64,000 nt of DNA. Source: Clostridia bacterium. Lineage in GTDB: Bacteria > Bacillota > Clostridia > Oscillospirales > Acutalibacteraceae. Below the pieces are notes generated by a model. It ran no database searches. It was not told the origin of the DNA and saw only the letters and a list, made by a program, of their open reading frames with translations. The position numbers and the translations under genes are program-made. Location: contig JAFRJS010000043.1 in the NCBI GenBank assembly GCA_017432165.1, positions 20,543 to 84,542 of the forward strand, read 5' to 3'. Each line of letters opens with the position of its first letter. The stretch's first letter is position 1. This document shows, in pieces, positions 54,537-62,954 of this stretch.

Positions 54537-55544
54537 TTAATCATCAACTTCGTACAATGCGGATAAAAACTTCATATTCAACTCACTTGGCTGAACTGCA
54601 TTTGAATCATCTTTCGGTGGTGCTAGGCGCCTTTTCTTACTTGGAATATATTCTAAAATTGGTGTACCGGGTACATTTGAATCATTGGTCTGATCTGCAA
54701 GCTTTTCTGCTTGTAAATAGCCTTCTGGCCAACAAAAATGTCTTTTACGGTTCGGCCTATATTCTACGACTGGTGTAGGCGGAAAATTTGACTCAATTCC
54801 AGAATAATCTTTTACCGGTGTAGTGGGAATACCTGATCTACTCGTTAGTTCAGTCCTTCTAAGAGTTGTTTTGCTAATAGGGGTTTGTATATTGTTCATT
54901 AAATTCATCGCTTCATAATAGCTTCCTGACCTAAGCAAATCAGGCAATTTAGAATATTTTCTGAGCTTAGTAACTATAAGGCTATTATTATTCAAAAGGC
55001 CTCCGTAATCAATGCCGGACTCACTCAGCGCTCTTTTTAAATCATTAAGCCCTAATTCAAAAACATCTTCTAACTTTCCCCTTTTTTCAAAACATTCTTG
55101 TTCGGCTTTAAGGTATTGAGGACTCATCAGACTTTTACTATGACTTCCTGTTTTGTAATGTACTTCCTTAGGAATTAGAACAGCCGGAGCTTCTTCTACA
55201 CTTATTACATTGGGGTTGTTTCTGCAAAAAGAACTGGAAATTAGATGATGAGACTCATATCCCCCACCGGTTCCGGTATGAAAAACGTTGTCATAAGCAC
55301 CACAATCTAAAATTATCACTTTTATATTTCCATTTTTATCTTCAAAAGAGTTCCATTTAAGGTGCTCAATTTGCTGCCTTCTTGGCTCACGATTATTAAA
55401 AATATTTTTACCGGACGCGGTTAACATATATCCATCGACATAAATTACATATCTGGCCGCTGCATTTGTGGGAAAAGTCACGCTTCCTATCATCATTAGC
55501 ATTAAAAGTGCGCCCGAAACCAATTTCTTTAAAAAATATTTCAT
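54537..55544 (-). CDS. Secreted HNH-like nuclease/toxin candidate with basic clusters and TP repeats
   Basis: 335 aa. Signal peptide at residues 1-29 (KYFLKK, hydrophobic core, cut near NAA). Residues 96-135 read YESHHLISSSFC, then APAVLIPKEVHYKTGSHS. This H-H...P...H pattern resembles the catalytic motif of HNH/AHH-type toxin nucleases (H99, H100, H129). The C-terminal third holds three degenerate repeats, TPVKDY, TPVVEY and TPILEY, and two basic clusters, RPNRKR (263-268) and SKKRRL (302-307), that resemble eukaryotic nuclear localisation signals. No immunity gene is evident. The nuclease call is by motif only. 350 bases of AT-rich DNA upstream (55545-55894) hold no other gene. Confidence 0.6.
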   Translation of the reverse strand: MKYFLKKLVSGALLMLMMIGSVTFPTNAAARYVIYVDGYMLTASGKNIFNNREPRRQQIEHLKWNSFEDKNGNIKVIILDCGAYDNVFHTGTGGGYESHHLISSSFCRNNPNVISVEEAPAVLIPKEVHYKTGSHSKSLMSPQYLKAEQECFEKRGKLEDVFELGLNDLKRALSESGIDYGGLLNNNSLIVTKLRKYSKLPDLLRSGSYYEAMNLMNNIQTPISKTTLRRTELTSRSGIPTTPVKDYSGIESNFPPTPVVEYRPNRKRHFCWPEGYLQAEKLADQTNDSNVPGTPILEYIPSKKRRLAPPKDDSNAVQPSELNMKFLSALYEVDD

Positions 55545-55833
55545 GATTAAAATGTTAAATCCTTTCCGAGTTTATATAATTATATTTTAACACTAATATT
55601 TTTTAAAACAAATAGTTTTCCAATTATTTTTTAAATTTCTATTATTTTTTTAAAAATTTTCCACCATATTTTAGTTTATTATGGTTATTTAACTAAATTT
55701 AAACTATTTTTAAAAAATAAAAATTTGTATTTTTAAATAAAATAAAAATTATTTTTAACCGCCAAAAAATATGGCAATTTATAATTTAAAATGGTTTTAA
55801 TAGTTTAACAACCTCATTATAAATTAAAAAATA

Positions 55834-55862
55834 TTGACTTTTTGCTCAAAATATTGTAAAAT
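55834..55862 (+). promoter_or_regulatory. Promoter of the coiled-coil/hydrophobic-tail gene
   Basis: TTGACT (55834-55839), 17 bases, TAAAAT (55857-55862), 32 bases before the start codon. Confidence 0.75.
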
Positions 55863-55894
55863 TACCACATATTTTAAAAGAGGAGGAAATAAGT

Positions 55895-57061
55895 ATGGGC
55901 GAAATACTCACTAAAATAAAGAGAAACTACAAAACACACCAAATAAAAAAAGAAAAGTCCGAAAGCCTCTCCGAAAAAGAACTAAAAAAAATACTAGGAA
56001 ATCAGCTTAAAGAACTCGAAAAAAACATAAAAGAGTACGAAACAAAATGGAAAAAAACAAACAAAAACAATAATGATTTTAAAAAAGAACTTACCAGTTT
56101 TGAGTCTTACTATAAAAACCTAAAATATACGTTCTTAGCATGCCAAAAAAACATAGATAAAACCGCAAATAAAATAGATAAAATGATTGACATTTTAAAT
56201 AAACAATCACAAAAACTGGGCAAAGCAAAAGACACAGAAAACTATCTAGATGAATTTGAAAAAATTGAAGATGAATTACAACCAAAAGTTAAAAGACAAC
56301 AAAAAACCATAAAAAAAACAATTGATCGCCTTGAAAAAATACGTACCAAACAAAAAAATTTAATAAATAACAATCCCGGCGCACTTATTACTCCTGAATT
56401 TTTAAAAAACAAATTAAAAGCAATTAAAAAAGTTGACAATGTAGCTAATAGTGATAAACTTAAGGAGAAAAGCGACAAATTAAACACGTTAATAACATCA
56501 ATTAAAAATATAGAATTTGATAAATCACACAGAGACTCTTACCTTAAAGGGAAAAATTATTATCTTAAGGATTTTAAAAAATTCGTTAAAAGTGAAATGG
56601 AAAAGAAAGAAAATAACGAAAAAAATATCAAAGAAATTGCAGAAAACAAATTTAAAAAAGATATATCTGAATTGGGAGGTAAGGGCATAAATACTACTTA
56701 TTTTTCACTGGCTGTTATTAACAGTTTTTATGCCGATGTATATAAATCATCAAAAAAGTTATATCAGGAAACACAAAAAATGCGCCAGGAAACAGACAAA
56801 ATCACAGACAGTATGTTAAGAAAAAACCTAAAAATTGCTGCAGTATTAATCCCAGGATTAATAGGCATGATGGCAAGTGTTATGGGTGCATGCAGTGGCG
56901 ATTTGGTTTTATTTATATCCGCTCTAGGATTTATAGCTTCTCAGGCAGCATATAGCATTCAAGAATCAATTGATGGTGTAAATGGTAGTATGTCTGATAT
57001 CGAAAGATTCTCAGCTGCTGATATACCTTTAGACAAAGTATTAGACGAATTAGTAGACTAA
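55895..57061 (+). CDS. Coiled-coil protein with two C-terminal hydrophobic helices
   Basis: 388 aa, not recognised. Residues about 20-300 are strongly charged coiled coil. Two hydrophobic segments follow (IAAVLIPGLIGMMASVMG and LVLFISALGFIASQAAYSI, about 310-350) separated by a short GACSGD turn, then an acidic tail. No signal peptide. The layout of a long helical bundle plus a hydrophobic hairpin recalls alpha-helical pore formers and secretion-system translocators, but there is no motif proof. AGAGGAGG precedes ATG 55895. A strong terminator follows. Confidence 0.7.
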   Translation: MGEILTKIKRNYKTHQIKKEKSESLSEKELKKILGNQLKELEKNIKEYETKWKKTNKNNNDFKKELTSFESYYKNLKYTFLACQKNIDKTANKIDKMIDILNKQSQKLGKAKDTENYLDEFEKIEDELQPKVKRQQKTIKKTIDRLEKIRTKQKNLINNNPGALITPEFLKNKLKAIKKVDNVANSDKLKEKSDKLNTLITSIKNIEFDKSHRDSYLKGKNYYLKDFKKFVKSEMEKKENNEKNIKEIAENKFKKDISELGGKGINTTYFSLAVINSFYADVYKSSKKLYQETQKMRQETDKITDSMLRKNLKIAAVLIPGLIGMMASVMGACSGDLVLFISALGFIASQAAYSIQESIDGVNGSMSDIERFSAADIPLDKVLDELVD

Positions 57062-57077
57062 TTAAAATTAAAAAATT

Positions 57078-57122
57078 AAGCACTTTACTGCCTTAAGCTT
57101 TAAAGCGGTAAAGTGATTTTTT
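57078..57122 (+). terminator. Terminator of the coiled-coil gene
   Basis: CACTTTAC and GTAAAGTG close a long stem with inner TTAA pairing, followed by a run of T. Confidence 0.85.
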
Positions 57123-57216
57123 GATGCTGTTTTTCAATTAGTAAAATTAACTTAATTTGCACACCAAAAAGCAAAAAAGCCGCCTTTTTTAAGTTTAATA
57201 AGGAGGTATCATTTTT

Positions 57217-58023
57217 ATGGAATTTAAAGGAATAGATGTTTCTAAATGGAACGGAAATATTAATTGGAGCAAAGTTAAAAATACCGGCATTAATTTTGCC
57301 ATGATACGAGAAGGTTTTGGGGTGAAAAACCCAAACCAAATTGATAAAAAATTCAAAGAAAATATAACCGGCGCAAAAAGCTCGGGGGTTTACGTTGGTG
57401 TTTATCATTACAGCTATGCGTGTTCGGCAAATGAAGCAGTAAACGAGGCACATTTTTGCCTTGAAAACATCCAGGATTTGCAGCCAGAATACCCTGTGGT
57501 AATTGATATTGAAGACAAAAGCCAACTAAAACTTACAAATCGCGAGAGAACGGATATTGTTAAAGCTTTTTGCGAAGAAATTGAAAAAGCAGGTTACTAC
57601 GCTATGTTTTACTGCAACTTAAATTGGCTTAATAACTATTTGTATAAAGACGAACTAACGCAAAAATACGACATTTGGCTTGCTCAGTGGAACGTACAAT
57701 CACCTTCACACAAATGCGGAATTTGGCAATACTCCAGCGTAGGAAATATAAACGGAATAGACGGGCGCGTAGACCTTAATATATCATACAAAAACTACCC
57801 CGAAATTATAAAAAACAAATGTTTAAACCGATATGAAAAAAATAACATTAATAAAACGTCAGACGAGTCTTATTTTGAGTACACGGTTAAAAAAGGTGAC
57901 ACGCTTTGGGGAATAGCTCAAAAACACCTTGGAAACGGCACAAAATACAAAGAAATTAAATCTTTAAACGAACTTGAATCGGACACAATTTATACCGGGC
58001 AAACATTAAAAATACCAAGATAA
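57217..58023 (+). CDS. GH25 muramidase with one LysM (endolysin-like)
   Basis: 268 aa. GH25 domain at about 1-195 with all expected acids: GIDVSKWNG (Asp), VVIDIED (Asp and Glu) and GRVDLN (Asp). One LysM at about 223-268 starts YTVKKGDTLWGIAQ and ends LKIPR. No signal peptide, as in endolysins that need a holin, and a holin-like gene follows after 14 bases. AAGGAGG precedes the ATG. Confidence 0.9.
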   Translation: MEFKGIDVSKWNGNINWSKVKNTGINFAMIREGFGVKNPNQIDKKFKENITGAKSSGVYVGVYHYSYACSANEAVNEAHFCLENIQDLQPEYPVVIDIEDKSQLKLTNRERTDIVKAFCEEIEKAGYYAMFYCNLNWLNNYLYKDELTQKYDIWLAQWNVQSPSHKCGIWQYSSVGNINGIDGRVDLNISYKNYPEIIKNKCLNRYEKNNINKTSDESYFEYTVKKGDTLWGIAQKHLGNGTKYKEIKSLNELESDTIYTGQTLKIPR

Positions 58024-58037
58024 GGAGATTATTATTT

Positions 58038-58316
58038 ATGAACAAAGAAATATCTAAAATTTTGATAGTTTGCAGCCTTATTGAAGGAATTATAACATAC
58101 ACAAACAGCTTTTTTGTTTCAGGGAGTCCACATTATCAGATGTTTTTAAGTTTACTTTTTGGTGTATCTATCGCAGTAGCATATAAATTTGATATATTAA
58201 AAATGATAAATATAGAAAGTAATATCCCCTACATCGGAAGTGTTTTAACCGGAATACTTTTTTCAAGGGGAAGCAATTACATACATGATGTTTTATCACT
58301 TATGAATCTTATATAA
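58038..58316 (+). CDS. Holin-like small membrane protein
   Basis: 92 aa with two or three hydrophobic segments (about 7-27, 35-50 and 66-82). The C-terminal IGSVLTGILFSRGSNYIHDVL resembles segments seen in phage holin-region proteins. Position directly after an endolysin gene supports a holin role; sequence evidence alone is weak. AAGGAG precedes the ATG. Confidence 0.6.
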   Translation: MNKEISKILIVCSLIEGIITYTNSFFVSGSPHYQMFLSLLFGVSIAVAYKFDILKMINIESNIPYIGSVLTGILFSRGSNYIHDVLSLMNLI

Positions 58317-58321
58317 AAAAT

Positions 58322-58352
58322 AAAAGCCCACGAAAACAATTCGCGGGCTTTA
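58322..58352. terminator. Terminator between convergent genes
   Basis: AAAGCCC-CGAA pairs with TTCG-GGGCTTT; best T-run is on the minus strand. Confidence 0.8.
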
Positions 58353-58360
58353 CCTACAAT

Positions 58361-59296
58361 TTATCTATACCAGTATTGCTTACTATTAATAACATCAAGC
58401 TGATTATAATTTAATATTTCAATATTAAAAGTGCTGTTCTCGTTATCCCATATTACTTCTGGAAGAACAATTTCTTCATCAACTTTTTCAACCAATTCGC
58501 TAAGATGCTTTTGGCCTGTTGCTTTTACAATTGGAACATAACCTTTATTTATAGAATGCTGCAATAAAGCCGCAGGTGAAAAATGACGCTCTTTTACCAA
58601 ACGCCCTCGGCCCAAAGACCTGTAAGTTTCATATTTTATTCCATATTTTTTGCAATAATCATATACCTTATCTCCCATATAAAATAAATTTACTAAAAAA
58701 TCCGATCCATACCAGTAAGGATTTTGCACTACTTGTATATGCTGAATCAATCTGCGTAATATTAGTTTTTCCATCTCATTGGCAGTAATAGTACTAACAC
58801 CAAATTTTATGTCTTTGTACAATTCTTTTTTTTTAATGGCTCCAAATGCCCGTGCAACATCACTATATGATGTATTACCAGGAAGTTCTTTATGAACTAT
58901 AAACTCATCTACGTGACCTAATATTTTCCGTGCCTCATCAATTTGACTTTTAATGTATTCTTTCAATTCATCTTCAAAACCACCAATAAACACATCTTCC
59001 CTACAGCTATTAGGAATTGAAAATTTAGCAATAACATAAGCATGATTGTTTCCACCTTTACTTTCAAAATCACGTATAGCCATCCCAACTTCACATTGAT
59101 TAAAGTAATCTTTCGATGTATCAATATTAGTAAAACCATTTTCAAGTGCTTCTTTTACATAATTATAAGCTTCGGTTTTATAAACCTCATATGTTCCAAT
59201 TATAATTTGATCTTTTTTTACCGCACTACATTTAAAACTTACACATGCCGAAACAAAAATAAATAAAATCAATAATAACTTTTTTAAAAGTTTCAT
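58361..59296 (-). CDS. Exported aldo/keto reductase-like lipoprotein
   Basis: 311 aa. A signal sequence with lipobox VSAC (Cys18) precedes a diverged aldo/keto reductase barrel: GFTNIDTSKDYFNQCEVG (Asp59, Tyr64), VIAKFS (Lys91), FIVHKELPG (His135), VQNPYWYG and YRSLGRGRL. The whole catalytic tetrad is kept. Members are cytosolic NADPH enzymes, so an exported form is unusual; it might bind another ligand or act where cofactor is available. Start ATG 59296 is preceded by AAGGAG. Confidence 0.75.
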   Translation of the reverse strand: MKLLKKLLLILFIFVSACVSFKCSAVKKDQIIIGTYEVYKTEAYNYVKEALENGFTNIDTSKDYFNQCEVGMAIRDFESKGGNNHAYVIAKFSIPNSCREDVFIGGFEDELKEYIKSQIDEARKILGHVDEFIVHKELPGNTSYSDVARAFGAIKKKELYKDIKFGVSTITANEMEKLILRRLIQHIQVVQNPYWYGSDFLVNLFYMGDKVYDYCKKYGIKYETYRSLGRGRLVKERHFSPAALLQHSINKGYVPIVKATGQKHLSELVEKVDEEIVLPEVIWDNENSTFNIEILNYNQLDVINSKQYWYR

Positions 59297-59480
59297 ACTT
59301 TTTTCTCCTTAAAATTTTTTAAAAACTATTTCTTAAAAAACCGACTTGTCTATTATATCAAAAATAAAATATTTTTAAAGTGACTAAATTTAACAAACTA
59401 AAATTCCGCACCGCTTTAAAACTTCAAATACCATTTCTTATTTTGACTTATATAACAAATAAAATAAATATTTTAAAGCC

Positions 59481-59533
59481 AAAAAACAAATCTGCATTCA
59501 TTTAAAGCCACGATGCTCTAAAGTTGCAGATTT
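59481..59533 (-). terminator. Terminator of the 218-aa unknown gene
   Basis: AAATCTGCA and TGCAGATTT enclose a loop of about 28 bases; the minus strand continues TGTTTTTT. Confidence 0.65.
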
Positions 59534-59564
59534 AAATTTTATTTATATCGTTACTTATAATTTT

Positions 59565-60221
59565 TTACTGCATAAAACAACCAAAAACAGAAACAACGCT
59601 TCCTTTTTCATCAAAAAGTACTGAATTATGCTTCCCGACTTTACGCATAAAAATTCTAAAATCGTCTGTTTCGTTAACGAGATAAAGCTTATTTTTTGCA
59701 TCATACAAAACTTCCACTCGCCTTTTATTAAACGGGTCTTTTTCATTTGGGTACATTTTCTTTAAAACAAACAATGCTTTTTTAAAAGCATCTTCACAGC
59801 TTTTAATTTCTAATTTATAATTAAACTTTTCGTTCCACTCCAAGCGGCATTTTTCTGCCAATTTTTCAAATTCTTCGTTTTGAATTTTGTGTGAACATAA
59901 ATATCCTAAATTTCTTTTATATTCGGGAATGGTTTTAAAAAAATCCTTAAAATTAGAATCTTCTTTAAATTTTTCCAACGCCAAAACTCTCCAAGGGCCT
60001 GCCGAAAATATTTGGCCACCAAAATATTTATAAGCATCAAAAGTGCCTTTTACCACTCTGTTTAAATCATTAATTTCGTACTCTTTATTATAATCTTCTT
60101 CAAAATATCTGTTTTCCATTTTAACGCCAAGCTTTTCTTTTTTTTCTTTATCCATTTCTTTAGCTTTTTGATCAAATATATCAAAAATATCTACATCTAC
60201 TTTATCCGTCGTGCAAAACAT
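59565..60221 (-). CDS. Unknown protein (218 aa)
   Basis: Not recognised. Soluble, charged N-terminus (about 1-45), then aromatic-rich region (GTFDAYKYFGGQIFSAGPWRVL) and a C-terminal part with VEVLYDAKNKLYLVNETDDFRIFM. No signal peptide. AAGGGGAC precedes ATG 60221, behind a TTGACT-17-TAAAAT promoter. It is a single-gene unit inside the cluster of exported orphans. Confidence 0.65.
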   Translation of the reverse strand: MFCTTDKVDVDIFDIFDQKAKEMDKEKKEKLGVKMENRYFEEDYNKEYEINDLNRVVKGTFDAYKYFGGQIFSAGPWRVLALEKFKEDSNFKDFFKTIPEYKRNLGYLCSHKIQNEEFEKLAEKCRLEWNEKFNYKLEIKSCEDAFKKALFVLKKMYPNEKDPFNKRRVEVLYDAKNKLYLVNETDDFRIFMRKVGKHNSVLFDEKGSVVSVFGCFMQ

Positions 60222-60257
60222 TGTACAAGTCCCCTTCTGTTAAAATATTATAACTAT

Positions 60258-60286
60258 ATTTTAGCATTTTTTTAAAATAAAGTCAA
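60258..60286 (-). promoter_or_regulatory. Promoter of the 218-aa unknown gene
   Basis: Minus strand TTGACT (60281-60286), 17 bases, TAAAAT (60258-60263). Confidence 0.75.
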
Positions 60287-60307
60287 ATTGGAAACTATTT
60301 AGCAAAT

Positions 60308-60336
60308 CAAAAAAAGCACCCCGAACTCAGGGTGCT
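60308..60336 (-). terminator. Terminator of the ankyrin/MazG-like unit
   Basis: AGCACCC and GGGTGCT around an 8-base loop, with seven T on the minus strand. Confidence 0.85.
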
Positions 60337-60357
60337 AAATTATTTATTTTTATTTTT

Positions 60358-60627
60358 TTATTTATAATATTTTTCTTCCTTTTTCCTTTGGCCTCTTAGC
60401 CACTCGGAATTCAAATCAGAATCGTTATCTGCAGCAATTTCAAATAAAAGATACATCATGTCATAAATTTGATGAGAAATAACTTTACTATCAGAATTTT
60501 TAACAGCTGACTTTAGCAAATACAACTCTTTTTCCAACCATATTAATTTTTGGTTTTGATTTTTACCTAAAACACCGATTTTTTCCATAAATTCTTTTAC
60601 TTGATCTCTGTATTTATTTAACCCCAT
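60358..60627 (-). CDS. MazG-like fragment or small helical protein (89 aa)
   Basis: The C-terminal half, IYDMMYLLFEIAADNDSDLNSEWLRG, resembles the second half of MazG-like NTP-pyrophosphohydrolase domains (D-x-x-YLL-x-E-x-A...DL-x-x-W). The metal-binding ExxE pair is not clear, so catalysis is doubtful. It starts 33 bases after the ankyrin-like gene and shares its transcript. Confidence 0.5.
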   Translation of the reverse strand: MGLNKYRDQVKEFMEKIGVLGKNQNQKLIWLEKELYLLKSAVKNSDSKVISHQIYDMMYLLFEIAADNDSDLNSEWLRGQRKKEEKYYK

Positions 60628-60660
60628 AGCAGCAATGCCACCAATCCAAAAATACTTAAT

Positions 60661-61503
60661 TTACAAATTTAAAGCGATGCGTAAATCATTATAAATTTTT
60701 CTGCAAAATTCAATCGTATCTTTATTGTAATACTCAAATTTTTCGTAGCAGTTTTCTTTATTGTCCGGGTTTAGTGCTTCCAGATAATAAAAAACCGATC
60801 CCACACATTTATTACCTTCGTAAGTGGTGTCTGCTCCGTGGCTGCATAGTGTTTTTACTATTTCTATTAAATTTTCAACTCTTTTTCTATTTTCCGGATA
60901 CTGAAATCCATAAAAATTATATTCGTTAGATATATCCTGAATTTTTTCTAAACAATATATCAATGGGGTATAAAAACCGCCGCACAAATCATCATCAACA
61001 CCCCAAGGCCCACTATCATTAGGGTCAAAACCTTGGCTTAAAAATTTATCAACAAGTTTTAAATTTTCGGACTTCACCGCTGCATACAAAAGATTATTTC
61101 CGCTAGTTGGAGTCGACATTTTATAACCGGCATTAATAAGCTTTTTATAAAGATTTTTATTGCCTGTTTTTACAACATAATAATCAAGCATTTCTACTTC
61201 GTTTATATCCATATTAACAATAAGACCATATCCAACGATTAAATCCATAATTTTTTCAGCTAAAGAGTATTTTTTTAAATCGAGCGCATATTTAAGACCT
61301 TCTTTTAAAAGGGGTCTACCTAATTCACGATTTGCACATATGAATGGGCAAGTTCTTTCCAACGACGTTCTTTTTGCAAGAGATTCCACAGCGTTACAGA
61401 TTGTCTCTTTGTCTTCATCCGAAACTATCCACGCAAATGTCGAAACAGATGAAAACAAAACAACAAGCGACGCCGTACAGCCAAAAAATCTTTTTAAAAA
61501 CAT
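60661..61503 (-). CDS. Secreted ankyrin-repeat-like protein
   Basis: 280 aa from ATG 61503 after GGAGG; the earlier in-frame TTG at 61518 lies before that site. Signal peptide at 1-24 (FLKRFF, hydrophobic core, cut near TFA). Ankyrin-type helix pairs are seen in NNLLYAAVKSENLKLVDKFLSQGFDPND and TPLIYCLEK...VKTLCSHGADTTY. Secreted ankyrin proteins are often found in host-associated bacteria, which is an inference here. Confidence 0.7.
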   Translation of the reverse strand: MFLKRFFGCTASLVVLFSSVSTFAWIVSDEDKETICNAVESLAKRTSLERTCPFICANRELGRPLLKEGLKYALDLKKYSLAEKIMDLIVGYGLIVNMDINEVEMLDYYVVKTGNKNLYKKLINAGYKMSTPTSGNNLLYAAVKSENLKLVDKFLSQGFDPNDSGPWGVDDDLCGGFYTPLIYCLEKIQDISNEYNFYGFQYPENRKRVENLIEIVKTLCSHGADTTYEGNKCVGSVFYYLEALNPDNKENCYEKFEYYNKDTIEFCRKIYNDLRIALNL

Positions 61504-61534
61504 TAACAATTCCTCCAAGACTTAAATTTACTTA

Positions 61535-61563
61535 ATTTTAACATGTACATGCCGCTTTGTCAA
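61535..61563 (-). promoter_or_regulatory. Promoter of the ankyrin-like gene
   Basis: Minus strand TTGACA (61558-61563), 17 bases, TAAAAT (61535-61540). The gap 61564-61769 shows no gene. Confidence 0.8.
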
Positions 61564-61769
61564 TAAAAAGTAACTATAATCCGATTTAGTTTACCCGCAT
61601 TAATTAAAAAACAAAAAGCTCTATGCAAAAACGCAAGGTCTGAAATTTAATGGCTTGATTTTCGTTAATTATCCATTTTTTATACATGTCATATAGAATA
61701 ATTTAAAGTAACGCTAAGATTTTCTATTGCTATTTTTTACAAAAAAACGCCATTATGGTTTCTGATTCG

Positions 61770-61798
61770 TTGAATAAGTTTAACAAAATTATTATAAT
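61770..61798 (+). promoter_or_regulatory. Promoter of the nitrilase-family gene
   Basis: TTGAAT (61770-61775), 17 bases, TATAAT (61793-61798), about 90 bases before the ATG. Confidence 0.65.
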
Positions 61799-61887
61799 AA
61801 TTATATAATAAATATCAATAAAAAAGCATTTAAAACTACTAGCTGCTGAAAAGAGCGCCATAGTTTTTATAGGAGGAGTTTTACATC

Positions 61888-62574
61888 ATGAAAATATTTC
61901 TTGCAGTTCCTAAAATGAAAGACGAAATACACGAACTAAAAAAGTTTTTAAGTGAGTTTAATTCCGATATTTATATATTTCCCGAAGGATTTTTGAGGTA
62001 TGAAAATCTTGATGAAGCATTATCTATAATTAAAAATAAGTTTGTTATTACAGGATTTAGAAGCCATGACAAATACGAAAAAGCATTGGTAATTGAAGAA
62101 GGAAAAATAATAGGCGAATATAGTAAGTGTATACTCACCAAAGATGAGTACACAAAAGGCAAAAAAGAGGGTGATGCAATACACACCATAGAAACAAAAT
62201 ATGGAATAATAGGAATTCCTATATGCTATGAAATTCATTTCCCTGAAGTTTCAAGAGTTATGATGTACGATAATCCGGTACTTCTTATAAACTTAATCGG
62301 AAAAGGTATGTATCATTCAAAGCAGCTTTATCAGTGGACAAACATATGCAAAGCAAGAGCTATCGAAAATGAGGTGTTCTTGATTGGGTGTTCACATTTT
62401 TGCGGTGAAATACCGCTTGCCTTTGCTTATTCGCCGGAAGGCAACGTAATAACAGAATATATTAATCAGTATGGCGGAGTAATTATAGACATTGACTTGG
62501 CGCAGAGCCAAAATAAAAAGATTGGATATTTTTTAGATCGTAAACCACATCTTTTTAAAAAAATTTCATTATAA
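61888..62574 (+). CDS. Carbon-nitrogen hydrolase (nitrilase superfamily)
   Basis: 228 aa with the catalytic Glu-Lys-Cys triad: IFPEGFL (Glu), YSKCIL (Lys) and PICYEIHFPE (Cys). It cleaves a C-N bond of an amide or carbamoyl compound; substrate unknown. TAGGAGGAG precedes the ATG. It heads a short plus-strand run. Confidence 0.88.
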   Translation: MKIFLAVPKMKDEIHELKKFLSEFNSDIYIFPEGFLRYENLDEALSIIKNKFVITGFRSHDKYEKALVIEEGKIIGEYSKCILTKDEYTKGKKEGDAIHTIETKYGIIGIPICYEIHFPEVSRVMMYDNPVLLINLIGKGMYHSKQLYQWTNICKARAIENEVFLIGCSHFCGEIPLAFAYSPEGNVITEYINQYGGVIIDIDLAQSQNKKIGYFLDRKPHLFKKISL

Positions 62575-62592
62575 AACAGGAGATAAATAGAA

Positions 62593-62949
62593 ATGGAAAT
62601 AAACGAAAAATTTTGGAAATATATGCAAAGGCTTGTGGACGAATCAGAAATAGTGATAGATCGTCCGAAAGGCTCTCGTCACCCTAAATTTCCTGAAACT
62701 GTTTACATAATAGATTATGGATATTTGAAAAATACGAGTTCGGCAGACGGAATGGACATAGACATATATGTTGGAAGTAATAATAGTCGTGAAGTTTGCG
62801 CTGTTGCTATTACAGTCGATTTTGTAAAAAGAGATTCCGAAATTAAAATTTTAATCGGATGCACAGATGAGGAAATAGAGAAAATACAAAATCAGCTCGG
62901 TAGTTATAAAACTGCCGTAGGTTTAGTTATTAGAAGAACTCAGCAATAA
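62593..62949 (+). CDS. Inorganic pyrophosphatase-like small protein
   Basis: 118 aa. IDYGYLKNTSSADGMDIDIYVGS matches the family I pyrophosphatase signature (YGYI-x-GT...DGD-x-iDv), and DRPKGSRHPKFP precedes it. It is shorter than classical enzymes and typical of a clostridial subfamily whose activity is not established. AGGAG precedes ATG 62593. Confidence 0.7.
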   Translation: MEINEKFWKYMQRLVDESEIVIDRPKGSRHPKFPETVYIIDYGYLKNTSSADGMDIDIYVGSNNSREVCAVAITVDFVKRDSEIKILIGCTDEEIEKIQNQLGSYKTAVGLVIRRTQQ

Positions 62950-62954
62950 ACAAA

